Numbered from the stretch's first letter, positions 1 to 7,732 are shown. The stretch is DNA of 64,000 nucleotides from Candidatus Villigracilis propinquus (GCA_016714565.1 JADKDM010000026.1:1-64000), one strand, 5' to 3'. Numbers and translations: made by a program. The notes: generated from the letters alone by a model not told the origin.

Positions 1-955
1 TGCCTTGATCAGAATGGTGCAGCAGATCAGCTGTTGGTTGGCGATATTAGCAGCCATCTGCAACCTGACTGTATCTACAGGGTACAGTATTCATTTGCTC
101 AGCCATCCCTTATTTTAACTTTCCGTCCGAACAAATCAGAACGATGGCTAGATCCCAACCAACCTTCCGCGGTGTCAATGTATGTGAAATCTTGTTGTTT
201 TTTGTGTTGACGGTATTTGCAGAAAGCCCTGGTTCAGGTGATTGGGTGCGGGCATCACACCGGGCTGACGTTAGGTGGTCACAGGATGCCAACCTCGCCG
301 TTTTGAGGTGCGAAAAGCCCTTCTCTACGCATCAAGCGCGCCACTCGATGTTTGATCACGCTTGGAAAGCCTTGGCGCTTCAAGCTAACCTGTATTCGTG
401 GACTGCCATAGGTCTTGCGACTCCGTTTGTATTCCTGTGAATTTGCTCCACCAGCGCGGTTCTCAGCTCTCGTGGACTACTTTTCTGGTCGCCAGGCATA
501 GTAACCTGCGTGTCACGTCTAACATTTGACACATGCGCTTGATGCTAAATTCCTCGCGATGCTCCCAGATATTTACTGGTATCTCATGCGCTTTCCGGAG
601 AAAATGTTGATTGTTTTTCGTCTCTCGCGCTCTTCTTCCACTTCTGGAAGCCGCCGTCGCAGTTTGTTGATTCACGCCGGGCAGCTTCGATATCACTCGC
701 CTCTAGGTGCTTGATCTTCCCATATGCAATGACTTGGTACCGATCTCGCCATTTCACTAGCAGCCCAGGCGTGATTCCCAGTCACGCTCGATCTGCCCCC
801 GCGCTTTTGCCGCTGCTCTTCAACAATTCCAGAGCCTCTAATTTGAATTCTTCCGTGTACTTCCGATAGTGCGGTTTCTGTTCATCCATGATCCTGCTCC
901 TGTTCTTCTAGTCTACTGGATTATGGACATTTTTCGTGTCTACTTTATCGGGGCA
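1..955 (-). mobile_element. Degenerate IS3-family element, inverted copy (partial, runs off the window)
   Basis: Read on the minus strand this is a decayed relative of the intact IS3 element at 2383-3642. It runs from its outer end (TGCCCCGATAAAG..., ending at 955) through the orfA start region into the middle of orfB, where the window begins. The first 60 bases match the DDE region of the intact orfB. Many substitutions, small indels and in-frame stops break both reading frames, so no transposase can be made. The net length is only about 11 bases shorter than the matching part of the intact copy, so decay is mostly by point changes and small indels. Seen directly: near-identity to the second copy. 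Inferred: an old insertion in opposite orientation. Confidence 0.9.
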
Positions 956-2036
956 AGATCATTCTAAAACAGTTGGGAATGTTTCAACACCAATACTTTA
1001 TAAAGGAGATTCTTTGCCTGCAAGATATAGCGAAGTGTTTTCAACGGCTGAAGACAATCAGGATAAGGTAGAGGTGGAATTGTTGCTTGGTGAAAACAAG
1101 AAGGCTAGCGACAATAATTCTTTAGGTAAATTTTCGTTTGACGGTTTCCCTCCTGCGCGCAAAGGTATCCCACAAATCGAGTTGCTTTTTATTGTTGGGA
1201 TGGATTTAATGTTAGATGTTACAGCAATTGATAAAGCGATGAATCGTTCAAAAAACCTTGGTGTAATAAATCTCATAAAAGTACCTCCTCCTTCTATCAA
1301 AGACCCGTTACCAGCAAAAAGAATCTCTGCACCTAAGGATAATCAAACTTATTCAGATAATTATGAAGACATTTTTAATGAGGTTTTTAATAAAAATTTA
1401 AATATGCCCCCCGCGACTAAACCGCAAAAAAGGGGGGAAGACATAAGGCTTCAACTAAAAATCTCACTTGAAGATGCTTTTGATGGAATAGATAGAGAAA
1501 TATTATTTGAGCGCTTTGAATTGTGCAAAGTGTTTAAGGTAGTGGTAAAGTTTTTTCGATTCAATGTGTAAACTGTCAGGGTAAAGGTAAAAAGTTGACA
1601 GAGGAGAAGTTTACAGCAAAAATTCCCGCTGGTGTGGATACAGGAACAAAAATCGATTTCTGTCTTTGGGACATTGTGGAGAAAAAATGGTGGATTGCAA
1701 GGAGATTTGTATGTAATTATTTTGATTCAACCATTCGATTTTTGCTCGAGACAAATTGAATGTATTAATTAATCACCCGATTACAAAAGAGTTGCTGAGC
1801 AAGGCGGTGTATCTAACATTCCGTCTTTTGGCGTAGAAAGGGGGACAATTACGATCGCTATTCCCCAAAACACTACTATTGAGAATGATTCTTTTATATA
1901 GAGAATGCTGGGGTTTGTCAGTTTAAATGATAATAATCGTGGAAATATTATAATTGTTGTAAACGTATATAATCCTAGAGTAGTGTCGCAAGAAATCAGA
2001 GGACAGCTTAATCGAATTAATAGATATTTAGGTTAA
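956..2036 (+). pseudogene. Decayed DnaK C-terminal / DnaJ chaperone fusion remnant
   Basis: It begins directly at the IS3 end with no start of its own. The first part (about 985-1280) reads as the Hsp70 substrate-binding beta domain, with STPILYKGDSLPARYSEVF, TAEDNQ, a GKFSFDG-PPARKGIPQIE stretch and a DKAMNRSKN stretch. An acidic linker follows, then DnaJ-type sequence: GEDIRLQLKISLEDAFDGI, a zinc-finger remnant (CVNCQGKGKK after a frameshift near 1560), KIPAGVDTGTKI, and after further frameshifts and a stop the second DnaJ C-terminal domain (VSNIPSFGVERGTITIAI), ending at 2036. The Hsp70 ATPase domain is missing, presumably deleted by the IS insertion. It is AT-rich compared with its neighbours. 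The family assignment is by motif. That it was once one fused gene is inferred from the continuous frame across the DnaK-DnaJ joint. Confidence 0.75.
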
Positions 2037-2110
2037 GCAGCTCAAATTATGTTCGTATAACACAAAAAGGACGGCTAAGTGGTCGATCGAAAGAATTTAG
2101 AAGATAATCC

Positions 2111-2210
2111 TCTCGTCATTGCGAGGAGGGATCTCTTCCCGACGTAGCAATCCCTCGCAAAGTCTGAGATTGCTTCGCCGCAAAGAGCGCGGCTCTAACG
2201 ACGGGAATTC
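2111..2210. repeat. CGTCATTGCGAGG dispersed hairpin repeat, copy 1
   Basis: The element begins CGTCATTGCGAGGAGGG, carries CCCGACGTAGCAATC and then the inverted AGATTGCTTCGCCG part. This is the usual layout of a dispersed hairpin element of about 100 bp. A second copy lies at 35033-35114. Confidence 0.7.
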
Positions 2211-2306
2211 TGACCATTTACCGACTACTTGAACCGTCCTTCAGTTTACTCATTATTCTAAACCCTTCCACACTGTACTCACCCCAGCCCCCTCCGCCCT
2301 ATCGGG

Positions 2307-2378
2307 CACCTTCTCCCAAATGGGACAGAAAACTTCTCATGTTAACCATGTGTAACATGTCCCATTTGGGAGAAGGTG
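2307..2378. repeat. 21-bp perfect inverted repeat (CACCTTCTCCCAAATGGGACA)
   Basis: The arms at 2307-2327 and 2358-2378 are perfect inverted copies separated by 30 bases. The intact IS3 element starts four bases beyond the right arm. The core CTCCCAAATGGGA recurs in imperfect form near 3961. Confidence 0.8.
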
Positions 2379-2448
2379 ATCTTGCCCCGATAAAGTAGAC
2401 ACGAAAAATGTCCATAATCCAGTAGACTAGAAGAACAGGAGCAGGATC

Positions 2449-2763
2449 ATGGATGAACAGAAACCGCACTATCGGAAGTACACGGAAGAATTCAAATTGG
2501 AAGCTCTGGAATTGTTGAAGAGCAGCGGCAAAAGCGCGGGGCAGATCGAGCGTGACCTGGGAATCACGCCTGGGCTGCTAGTGAAATGGCGAGATCGGTA
2601 CCAAGTCATTGCACATGGGGAAGATCAAGCGCACCTAGAGGCGAGTGATATCGAAGCTGCCCGGCGTGAAATCAAACAACTGCGACGGCGGCTTGCAGAA
2701 GTGGAAGAAGAGCGCGAGATATTAAAAAAAACAATCAACATTTTCTCCCGGAAAAGCGCATGA
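2449..2763 (+). CDS. IS3-family transposase OrfA (helix-turn-helix protein)
   Basis: A 104-residue DNA-binding subunit of the IS3 transposase. The N-terminal half is the HTH_Tnp_1-type helix-turn-helix (KYTEEFKLEALELLKSSGK, then an IERDLGITPGLLVKWRDRY recognition helix). The C-terminal half is a leucine-zipper-like coiled coil (AARREIKQLRRRLAEVEEER). The ATG has GGAGCAGGATC just upstream. The reading frame ends in the overlap with orfB. The poly-A run at 2724-2731, before the end, would let ribosomes slip into the orfB frame and make the OrfAB fusion that is the active transposase in this family. Confidence 0.95.
   Translation: MDEQKPHYRKYTEEFKLEALELLKSSGKSAGQIERDLGITPGLLVKWRDRYQVIAHGEDQAHLEASDIEAARREIKQLRRRLAEVEEEREILKKTINIFSRKSA
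2724..2731 (+). promoter_or_regulatory. Probable -1 frameshift slippery run (A8)
   Basis: Eight A residues sit near the end of orfA. The -1 frame stays open from here into orfB. Programmed frameshifting at A-runs is the known way IS3-family elements make OrfAB. This is inferred from position, not measured. Confidence 0.55.
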
Positions 2764-3620
2764 GATACCAGTACATTCGGGAGCATCGCGAGGAATTTAG
2801 CATCAAGCGCATGTGTCAAATGTTAGACGTGACACGCAGTGGCTACTATGCCTGGCGACCAGAAAAAGCAGGTCCACGAGAGTTGGAGAACCGCGTGCTG
2901 GTGGAGCAAATTCACACAGAATACAAACGGAGTCGCAAGACCTATGGCAGTCCACGAATACAGGCTAGCTTGAAGCGCCAAGGCTTTCCATGCGGACGTC
3001 ATCGCGTGGCGCGCTTGATGCGTAGAGAAGGGCTGCACCCTCAAAAACGGCGAGGTTGGCATCCTGTGACCACCCAACGTCAGCCCGGTGTGATGCCCGC
3101 ACCCAATCACCTGAACCAGGACTTTTCTGCAAATACCGTCAACACAAAATGGGTCAGCGATTTCACATACATTGACACCGCGGAAGGTTGGTTGTATCTA
3201 GCCATCGTTCTGGATTTGTTCTCACGGAAAGTCGTGGGCTGGGCGATGGCTGAGCAAATGAATACTGCACTTGTAGATACAGCCTTGCAGATGGCTGTGC
3301 TAACACGCCAACCAACAGCTGATCTGCTGCACCATTCCGATCAAGGCAGCCAATACACCAGCTCGGCTTACCAAGGTAGCTTGATCAATGCGAACATCCA
3401 GATGAGTATGAGTCGGGTTGGAAATTGTTATGACAACGCAGTTGCTGAAAGTTTCTTCGGCACGCTTAAGGCTGAATGTGTCACCAATCAGTTCGCAACT
3501 CAGGCACTGGCAAGAACAACCATCTTTGAATACATTGAGGTTTGGTACAATCGCAAACGCTTGCACTCCACTCTCGGGTATCTTAGCCCTGTGGAGTTCG
3601 AGCAACAGTCTGGACATTAA
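2760..3620 (+). CDS. IS3-family transposase OrfB (DDE integrase catalytic domain)
   Basis: A 286-residue catalytic subunit. Residues about 1-110 are the HTH_21-type region (KTYGSPRI, GRHRVARLMRREGL). Residues about 118-280 form the rve integrase core. The DDE residues are visible: D in WVSDFTYIDT, D in LLHHSDQGSQYTS, and E in CYDNAVAESFFGTLKAEC. The ending (YNRKRLHSTLGYLSPVEFE) is typical of IS3 OrfB. It overlaps orfA by four bases (ATGA) and is probably made mainly as an OrfAB fusion. The catalytic triad is intact, so this copy should be functional, in contrast to the decayed inverted copy at 1-955. Confidence 0.96.
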   Translation: MRYQYIREHREEFSIKRMCQMLDVTRSGYYAWRPEKAGPRELENRVLVEQIHTEYKRSRKTYGSPRIQASLKRQGFPCGRHRVARLMRREGLHPQKRRGWHPVTTQRQPGVMPAPNHLNQDFSANTVNTKWVSDFTYIDTAEGWLYLAIVLDLFSRKVVGWAMAEQMNTALVDTALQMAVLTRQPTADLLHHSDQGSQYTSSAYQGSLINANIQMSMSRVGNCYDNAVAESFFGTLKAECVTNQFATQALARTTIFEYIEVWYNRKRLHSTLGYLSPVEFEQQSGH

Positions 3621-3642
3621 TTGTGTCTATTAAATCAGGACA

Positions 3643-3858
3643 AGGCCACCAATACCTTTCGATCAGATTGAGTTCAGGACAATAAGGAGGCAACCAGATC
3701 ACTAAAAGACGATGCTCGAAAAGAGACAAAGCGGCTAGTGCTGCGGAACTTTTATGATATGACACATTGTCCATCACTAAAACTATACGACCTGTTGGAT
3801 AACACTCAACCAGCAAATACTCGATAAACTCCAAAAATGTCTGAGTGTTCTTCCAATG
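3643..3858 (-). pseudogene. IS630-type transposase C-terminal fragment
   Basis: The minus strand reads WKNTQTFLEFIEYLLVECY, then a VLVMDNVSYHKS stretch and a WLPPYCPELNLIERYW stretch. This is the DDE_3 catalytic end of IS630-family transposases: the D of MDN, and the E of NLIERYW as the last catalytic residue. It stops abruptly at the right end of the IS3 element and is bounded on the other side by nuclease-gene debris, so only about 70 residues remain. IS3 probably inserted into or beside an already broken IS630 copy. Confidence 0.85.
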
Positions 3859-3915
3859 GAGAATGATATCAACGGGGTCATTCGAGCTATTGAGTTTGCC
3901 TTGAATAATGAGTAA
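3859..3915 (+). pseudogene. DUF559-type nuclease 3'-end fragment 1
   Basis: An open stretch reads ENDINGVIRAIEFALNNE then stop. It is nearly identical to the ends of the fragments at 4036-4158 and 5512-5640. It corresponds to the last residues of DUF559 (Vsr-like endonuclease fold) proteins. No start or upstream domain is present. Confidence 0.65.
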
Positions 3916-3978
3916 AGAAAACCCTCAGCACCTGCCACTCGCATTCGCTCGGGTACGCGTCTCCCCAAATGGGAAACC

Positions 3979-4011
3979 AAGTGACAGTCACCTTAAAGGT
4001 GACTGTCACTT
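3979..4011. repeat. AAGTGACAGTCACCTT palindrome, copy 1
   Basis: Two perfect 16-nt arms separated by a single A, followed by a short T run. It is one of four copies in the window (others at 6340-6388, 17231-17262 and 32002-32047). Here it lies in debris without a flanking gene end. Confidence 0.9.
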
Positions 4012-4035
4012 TTGATTCGTGGCAATGATGTTTAG

Positions 4036-4158
4036 CGAAGCAAGTATTTTGAGTCTTTAGGCTACAAGGTGATCCCACAAGGGGACGATGTCCGCTTTTG
4101 GAATAATCAGGTGGAGAATGATGTCAATGGGGTTATTCGAGCAATTGAACTGGCTTAA
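4036..4158 (+). pseudogene. DUF559-type nuclease 3'-end fragment 2
   Basis: The frame reads RSKYFESLGYKVIPQGDD, then VRFWNNQVENDVNGVIRAIE, then LA and stop. The pattern (R-S-K-Y-x-E-x-x-G-Y-K-V-hydrophobic-R-F-W-N-N) is the C-terminal part of DUF559 nucleases. Compared with fragment 3 it has six extra residues (IPQGDD) before VRFW. The N-terminal half is missing and an in-frame stop lies just upstream. Confidence 0.75.
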
Positions 4159-4241
4159 AGTGACGTTTGACACAGTCCGTTTTGGAGGGGAGATGTATAT
4201 AATCTTTCAGAAGTAAAAAATTATTCTGGAGGAATCCACTG

Positions 4242-4616
4242 ATGAATCCCACTGCTGTGATTGTTATCAATTTAGCTTTGTTGTTTTACTCCATCGGAGT
4301 TTGGAGTGAACGAATTCAGGGACGCCTTAAAGTCTGGCATACCGTTTTCTTTTGGTTTGGACTGGTGTGTGATACGTGGGGGACTGGCATGATGTTCGAC
4401 TATGTGGGTGGAATGAGCTACGACATTCACGGATTCTCAGGCCTGCTTGCTATTATCCTAATGCTTGTCCATGCAATCTGGGCGACTTTCGTGCTCATCA
4501 AGAAAGATGAAAAAATGATCGTAAGTTTTCACAAGTTTAGCATCTTTGTCTGGCTGATCTGGTTAATTCCTTATTTTAGCCCGATGGTCTTTCAAATGCT
4601 GGAAGCAGCGAAGTAG
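4242..4616 (+). CDS. HsmA-like (TIGR03987) small membrane protein
   Basis: 124 residues with four hydrophobic segments (about 4-22, 31-50, 64-84 and 98-118). The layout and the motifs LKVWHTVFFWFGLVCDTWGT and IHGFSGLLAIILMLVHAIWA resemble the TIGR03987/HsmA family of small integral membrane proteins. The family's molecular role is not well defined. Conserved His residues at the membrane faces (VWHT, IHGF, LVHA, FHKF) might bind a metal or heme, but this is inference. Start: CTGGAGGAATCCACTGATG gives a good ribosome site. It stands alone between debris and a toxin-antitoxin locus. Confidence 0.7.
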   Translation: MNPTAVIVINLALLFYSIGVWSERIQGRLKVWHTVFFWFGLVCDTWGTGMMFDYVGGMSYDIHGFSGLLAIILMLVHAIWATFVLIKKDEKMIVSFHKFSIFVWLIWLIPYFSPMVFQMLEAAK

Positions 4617-4666
4617 TATTGCATAATCGATGTTTGTCCGCGGTAGGAATGGCGGGAGAGTAGGGG

Positions 4667-4762
4667 AAACCTGACATGTCTCATTAGCTCCACTGTTGAC
4701 CATAACGTGCGCGTGGTCGTGAGTTACAGTTAATCGGACTTTCGCTGAGATATGTCAGGTTT
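4667..4762. repeat. AAACCTGACATGTCTCA inverted-repeat element
   Basis: 17-nt arms at 4667-4683 and 4746-4762 are inverted copies with one mismatch, enclosing 62 bases. The 96-bp size and lack of coding content suggest a small non-autonomous element. It ends just before the promoter of the RHH gene. Confidence 0.7.
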
Positions 4763-4771
4763 TTGGTGGAG

Positions 4772-4802
4772 TATAATGAGGATATACAGGATATATCCTC
4801 AT
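4772..4802 (+). promoter_or_regulatory. -10 box and palindromic operator of the RHH/PIN module
   Basis: A perfect TATAAT (4772-4777) leads into ATGAGGATATA (4776-4786), CAGGA, TATATCCTCAT (4792-4802). This is a perfect 11-nt inverted repeat that runs into the start codon of the RHH gene. RHH antitoxins commonly repress their own operon by binding such palindromes. Placement over the transcription and translation start supports autorepression. This is inference from sequence. Confidence 0.65.
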
Positions 4803-5085
4803 GGCAAATAAAATTTTAGTCTCCCTCCCCGAAAAATTTTTAGAAGATGTAGACCGCGTTGCGGCGGCAGAACACCGCTCGCGCAGTGAGCTGATCCGCG
4901 AGGCGTTGCGGGCGTATCTTGAAGTGCGCGAGAGCAAAAAGGGGAAAATTGGGGAACAGTCCGCCAGTTATAAGGTCAAGAAATCTAAAGCAAAATCTAC
5001 ATCCAAGGATTCTTTCCCGAATATTGAAATGGTTAAGTCGACCAGGAGCCGGCCGCCTCCGGCCAGGTTTTATTCAATGAGTTAA
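4801..5085 (+). CDS. CopG/RHH-family antitoxin-like regulator
   Basis: 94 residues. The N-terminal 45 residues are a ribbon-helix-helix fold: a beta strand (KILVSLPEKFLEDVDRVA), then the helix SRSELIREALRAYLEV. The tail is basic and probably disordered (KKSKAKSTSKDS). RHH proteins bind DNA as dimers and often neutralise a toxin encoded next to them. The following reading frame is a toxin fragment, and a palindrome overlaps the start codon. AGGA nine bases upstream serves as a weak ribosome site. The tail from about residue 78 (STRSRPPPARFYSMS) may be read into sequence joined by the deletion that removed the toxin start. Confidence 0.75.
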   Translation: MANKILVSLPEKFLEDVDRVAAAEHRSRSELIREALRAYLEVRESKKGKIGEQSASYKVKKSKAKSTSKDSFPNIEMVKSTRSRPPPARFYSMS

Positions 5086-5086
5086 T

Positions 5087-5326
5087 TTGGATGCTACGCC
5101 TGATGAGAAAATAATGGAATATGCCGCCAGCGAACACAGGGCAGTTATGACATTTAATGTTAAGGATTTTATTCCACTCTCAGTTCAATATTATGAAGAC
5201 GGCAAGGAACATTATGGAGTCGTTGTTTCAATAGAACTTTCCCACGGAGAACTTAGAAGGCGGGTCACGAAACTTTTAGAAAGTGTTACTGCTGAAGAAT
5301 TGGTAAACGCTGTAAGATATTTGTAG
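5087..5326 (+). pseudogene. DUF5615-type PIN-like toxin, 5'-truncated
   Basis: The frame reads DATPDEKIMEYAASEHRAVM, then TFNVKDFIPLS, matching the central part of DUF5615/PIN-like toxins in which a D/E-rich A-T-D-E-E-I motif precedes an (L/M)TxDxDF motif. The N-terminal strand with the first catalytic Asp residues (usually about 35-40 residues) is missing. The only starts are a TTG at 5087 and internal codons. The second acidic site appears as FNVKDF. Either the toxin is inactive or it is made as a short form. The gap from the RHH stop is one base, so a deletion at this joint is likely. Confidence 0.65.
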
Positions 5327-5400
5327 TCCACGGCGGGCGGTGCCAGGGAAGAGCCCACTCCCGCAGAAAGAAAGCTGTGGGCATATTTGCGTGGGGCTAG

Positions 5401-5488
5401 GGTGCGTCGCACCAGACCGACAGGATAATCTGTTTAAGTAGATTCTCTAATCTGCTGATTCGTCCCATTTAGTAAGGTGCGACGCACT
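5401..5488. repeat. GTGCGTCGCACC inverted-repeat element, copy 1
   Basis: It starts GGTGCGTCGCACCAGAC and ends AAGGTGCGACGCACTC. The ends are inverted copies, each itself nearly palindromic, around about 60 bases. A second copy is at 16899-16975 with different internal sequence. Confidence 0.85.
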
Positions 5489-5511
5489 CCAGCATTTCAC
5501 AAACCGAATAT

Positions 5512-5640
5512 GATACCGAACGAAGCAAGTATTTTGAGGCGCTGGGGTACAAGGTAGTCCGCTTTTGGAACAATCAGGTCGAGAAAAATATCAATGGAGT
5601 CATTCTGACAATTGAGTTTGCTTTAAATAATGAGCAATAA
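5512..5640 (+). pseudogene. DUF559-type nuclease 3'-end fragment 3
   Basis: The frame reads DTERSKYFEALGYKVVRFWN, then NQVEKNINGVILTIEFALNN, then EQ and stop. It is the cleanest of the three copies of the DUF559 C-terminus. It follows the GTGCGTCGCACC element directly and lacks any N-terminal half. With fragments 1 and 2 it shows that a DUF559 gene end was copied, or that several related genes decayed, within 2 kb. Confidence 0.75.
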
Positions 5641-5684
5641 TCACTTTTGTTGCATAGTAATCTGATGGCACTTTGGTTTTAGGA

Positions 5685-5690
5685 TAAAAT
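5685..5690 (+). promoter_or_regulatory. -10 box (TAAAAT) 9 nt before ATG; leaderless start
   Basis: TAAAAT ends nine bases before the ATG of the next gene. No ribosome site fits between them, so the transcript probably starts at or next to the start codon. Confidence 0.5.
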
Positions 5691-5699
5691 ACCCGTCCT

Positions 5700-6284
5700 A
5701 TGGAATCCTCAAAAAGACTAAAAATATTCTTAAGCTGCATCACTCTTGGCCCATTACTAGGCTTCCTGTTGACCAGTCTCTGGTTCGCGGGAGGGAACAC
5801 GGTTTGGAAACAAGTGGATTATTTCCCTTACCCTGTGGAAAGTATCCTTACCCTGCAGCCGTACGGCAATGAGTTCTGGGTGACGACGGCAGAGAATGAG
5901 ACCTATCATATTCTGTACCCGTGTGAGGGAACAGATGCCTGCTGGGAGCCAGTGGATACCGTCCCAGACGTGGCGCCGAGTGATAAATACACAGTCAGCG
6001 ATAACAAATGTGAGAGCGATTATTTCATTACCCCGCTGTTCCGTACGATCAAGACCTGTGTTTCTTCCACAATATTTGCGGAAGCCTCCTCAGACGGTAC
6101 AGCAAATACCGGCGAGAATCCCTGGAGGGTCTCACTTGCGGTCACAAGCGACAACGAACTATGGATCTGGCAGAACCCGTGGGATTTTGCAAACAGGGTC
6201 ATTGCTTTCCAGGTCTTTTTTACTTTTATCGGCTTATCCATAGGGTTGATCGTTGACACCCTGGTAACGCGAAAGACCGGATAA
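5700..6284 (+). CDS. Two-TM membrane protein of unknown function
   Basis: 194 residues, not recognised as a known family. There is one transmembrane helix near the N-terminus (about 10-30, ITLGPLLGFLLTSLWFAGG) and one at the C-terminus (about 165-188, FQVFFTFIGLSIGLIVDTL). The loop of about 130 residues between them is probably extracytoplasmic, with four cysteines (PCEG, DACW, NKCE, KTCV) that could form disulfides. The loop contains short beta-like, tryptophan-bearing strands (GNEFWVTTAENETYHI, NELWIWQN) that recall a small propeller blade or WD-like repeat. The gene appears leaderless. Confidence 0.6.
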   Translation: MESSKRLKIFLSCITLGPLLGFLLTSLWFAGGNTVWKQVDYFPYPVESILTLQPYGNEFWVTTAENETYHILYPCEGTDACWEPVDTVPDVAPSDKYTVSDNKCESDYFITPLFRTIKTCVSSTIFAEASSDGTANTGENPWRVSLAVTSDNELWIWQNPWDFANRVIAFQVFFTFIGLSIGLIVDTLVTRKTG

Positions 6285-6339
6285 CCCTATTTTCCAGTAA
6301 CAGAAACAGCAGAGGGAAACCTCAAAAAATCAACCAAAA

Positions 6340-6388
6340 GACAGTCACCTTAGCGCAGTACCTGCGGGAAAGGTGACTGTCACTTTTT
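6340..6388. repeat. GACAGTCACCTT palindrome, copy 2
   Basis: Arms at 6340-6351 and 6370-6381 enclose TAGCGCAGTACCTGCGGG and are followed by CACTTTTTTT. It lies downstream of the membrane-protein gene (stop at 6284) and could terminate it. Confidence 0.85.
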
Positions 6389-6495
6389 TTCGACCATTTG
6401 AGGAATGGCAGGAGGGGCGATTTTCTGAGAAAGTCCTGAGTGTCCAAAGCGGGACGATTCGCCTCAAGTACAATCACCGGCCAAAGGAAACTCAA

Positions 6496-7668
6496 ATGAC
6501 AACACTTATTAGTACCGATTCCAAAACAGCACGAGAACCTTATCAAAATTCGCCGCGGGTGGAAAAAGATGCCGAAGGAGTTTGGCATATCCGCGGGTAT
6601 ACAGAATCCAAGGATCTGCTCAAGCAGGACCTGTTACAGGATGGCTTTGGCGCCGAGAACATCTTCAAGTCCAACCTCGAACCAGTCCTGTATCAGTATG
6701 GCGAACCTCACCGCAAACAGCGCAGTGCCATTGCGAAATACTTCAGCCCCACGACCGTCTCGCAAAAACATTGGCCGATGATGGAGCGTGCGGCAGATGA
6801 GATCCTTGCAGATCTTATTCAGGCCAAACAATATAATTTGAAGACTCTCACAACCCGCCTTGCAGCGGTGGTGACTGCGGCAGTCGTTGGACTCAACCCA
6901 ACCAAAAGTATGATCCGCCGCATTGATGCCATGCTCCACTCCCCTCCCGCTCCTTCAACAAATCCCATCCTGCGTTTCTTCGCTGAGATCACAGGCTACT
7001 CAGGTCAATTTCAATTTTGGTTTTTTGACGTCCGCCCTGCCATCAATGAACGCAAACGCAATCCGCAGGATGATGTGGTTTCCTATATGCTGTCCAAGGG
7101 CAAGAGCGGACTCGACATTCTGGTTGAATGCATCGTCTACGGCGCGGCGGGCATGGCAACCACACAGGAATTCATCTGCACGGTGTTGATGCACGCCATG
7201 GATAACCCGAAAGTCCGCGAAGCGCTGACCTCGGAGGATATTGATGTCCGCTACGAAGCCTTGCATGAGATCCTGCGGCTGGAACCGGTCATCGGCAAGA
7301 TCAAACGCAAGGTCATCAACGAGCCGGTCAGCGTGACGAGCGGCGGCGAAACCCACAACATCCCCGTGGATGCAAAGATCGAATTCCACGTGTACGATGT
7401 CAATGCAGATGCGCAATCGACCGGAGCAAATCCCGAACAAAACTGTCCGCATCGCGAATTGGACAAGGGAACGTATCGTTCTCTGATCGGGTTTGGTTCC
7501 GGTCCCCACCGCTGCGCGGGCGAGCACCTTGCTATTGCAGAAACCGATATCTTCATCCGCAAGCTATTGTCCCTCAAGGGATTGCATGTCAAGCATCAAC
7601 CTGAAATAAAATACAACCAAACTGTGGAAGGCTACGAGATCGACAATTACATTATTGGAATCGATTGA
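6496..7668 (+). CDS. Cytochrome P450
   Basis: A heme-thiolate monooxygenase of about 390 residues. The heme loop FGSGPHRCAGEHLAIAE matches FxxGxxxCxGxxLA with the Cys ligand. The I-helix AAGMATTQEF carries the A-G-x-x-T oxygen-activation motif. The K-helix ExxR is EILR. The length is typical of soluble bacterial class I P450s, without a membrane anchor. I start it at the ATG with AAAGGAAACTCAA before it. An upstream in-frame extension would read through the palindromic repeat at 6340-6388 and is not credible. No ferredoxin or reductase gene is adjacent, so electrons must come from elsewhere. The substrate cannot be told from sequence. Confidence 0.93.
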   Translation: MTTLISTDSKTAREPYQNSPRVEKDAEGVWHIRGYTESKDLLKQDLLQDGFGAENIFKSNLEPVLYQYGEPHRKQRSAIAKYFSPTTVSQKHWPMMERAADEILADLIQAKQYNLKTLTTRLAAVVTAAVVGLNPTKSMIRRIDAMLHSPPAPSTNPILRFFAEITGYSGQFQFWFFDVRPAINERKRNPQDDVVSYMLSKGKSGLDILVECIVYGAAGMATTQEFICTVLMHAMDNPKVREALTSEDIDVRYEALHEILRLEPVIGKIKRKVINEPVSVTSGGETHNIPVDAKIEFHVYDVNADAQSTGANPEQNCPHRELDKGTYRSLIGFGSGPHRCAGEHLAIAETDIFIRKLLSLKGLHVKHQPEIKYNQTVEGYEIDNYIIGID

Positions 7669-7689
7669 TCAGGTTTATCTCAATAAGAA

Positions 7690-7725
7690 AACTGCCCTGA
7701 GAAATATTCTCAGGGCAGTTTTTTA
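7690..7725 (+). terminator. Rho-independent terminator
   Basis: AACTGCCCTGAGAA/TATTCTCAGGGCAGTT hairpin with a T6 tail after the P450 stop. It may act in both directions because the lipoprotein gene converges on it. Confidence 0.9.
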
Positions 7726-7732
7726 TCTCTTC

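Larger units (their letters stand above)
2383..3642 (+). mobile_element. Intact IS3-family insertion sequence
   Basis: A 1260-bp element bounded by imperfect inverted repeats of about 31 bp (TGCCCCGATAAAGTAGACAC... on the left; TGTCCTGATTTAATAGACAC... as the reverse complement of the right end). It carries orfA and orfB overlapping by ATGA, with an A8 run near the end of orfA suited to -1 frameshifting. No clear 3-4 bp target duplication is visible: the left flank ends in ATCT and the right flank starts AGGC. It is inserted into an IS630 remnant on its right side. Both coding frames are open, so it may still be active. Confidence 0.93.

Noticed and set aside
6373..6495. N-terminal extension of the P450
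   Set aside because: It would be read from a palindromic repeat, and a ribosome site precedes the ATG at 6496.
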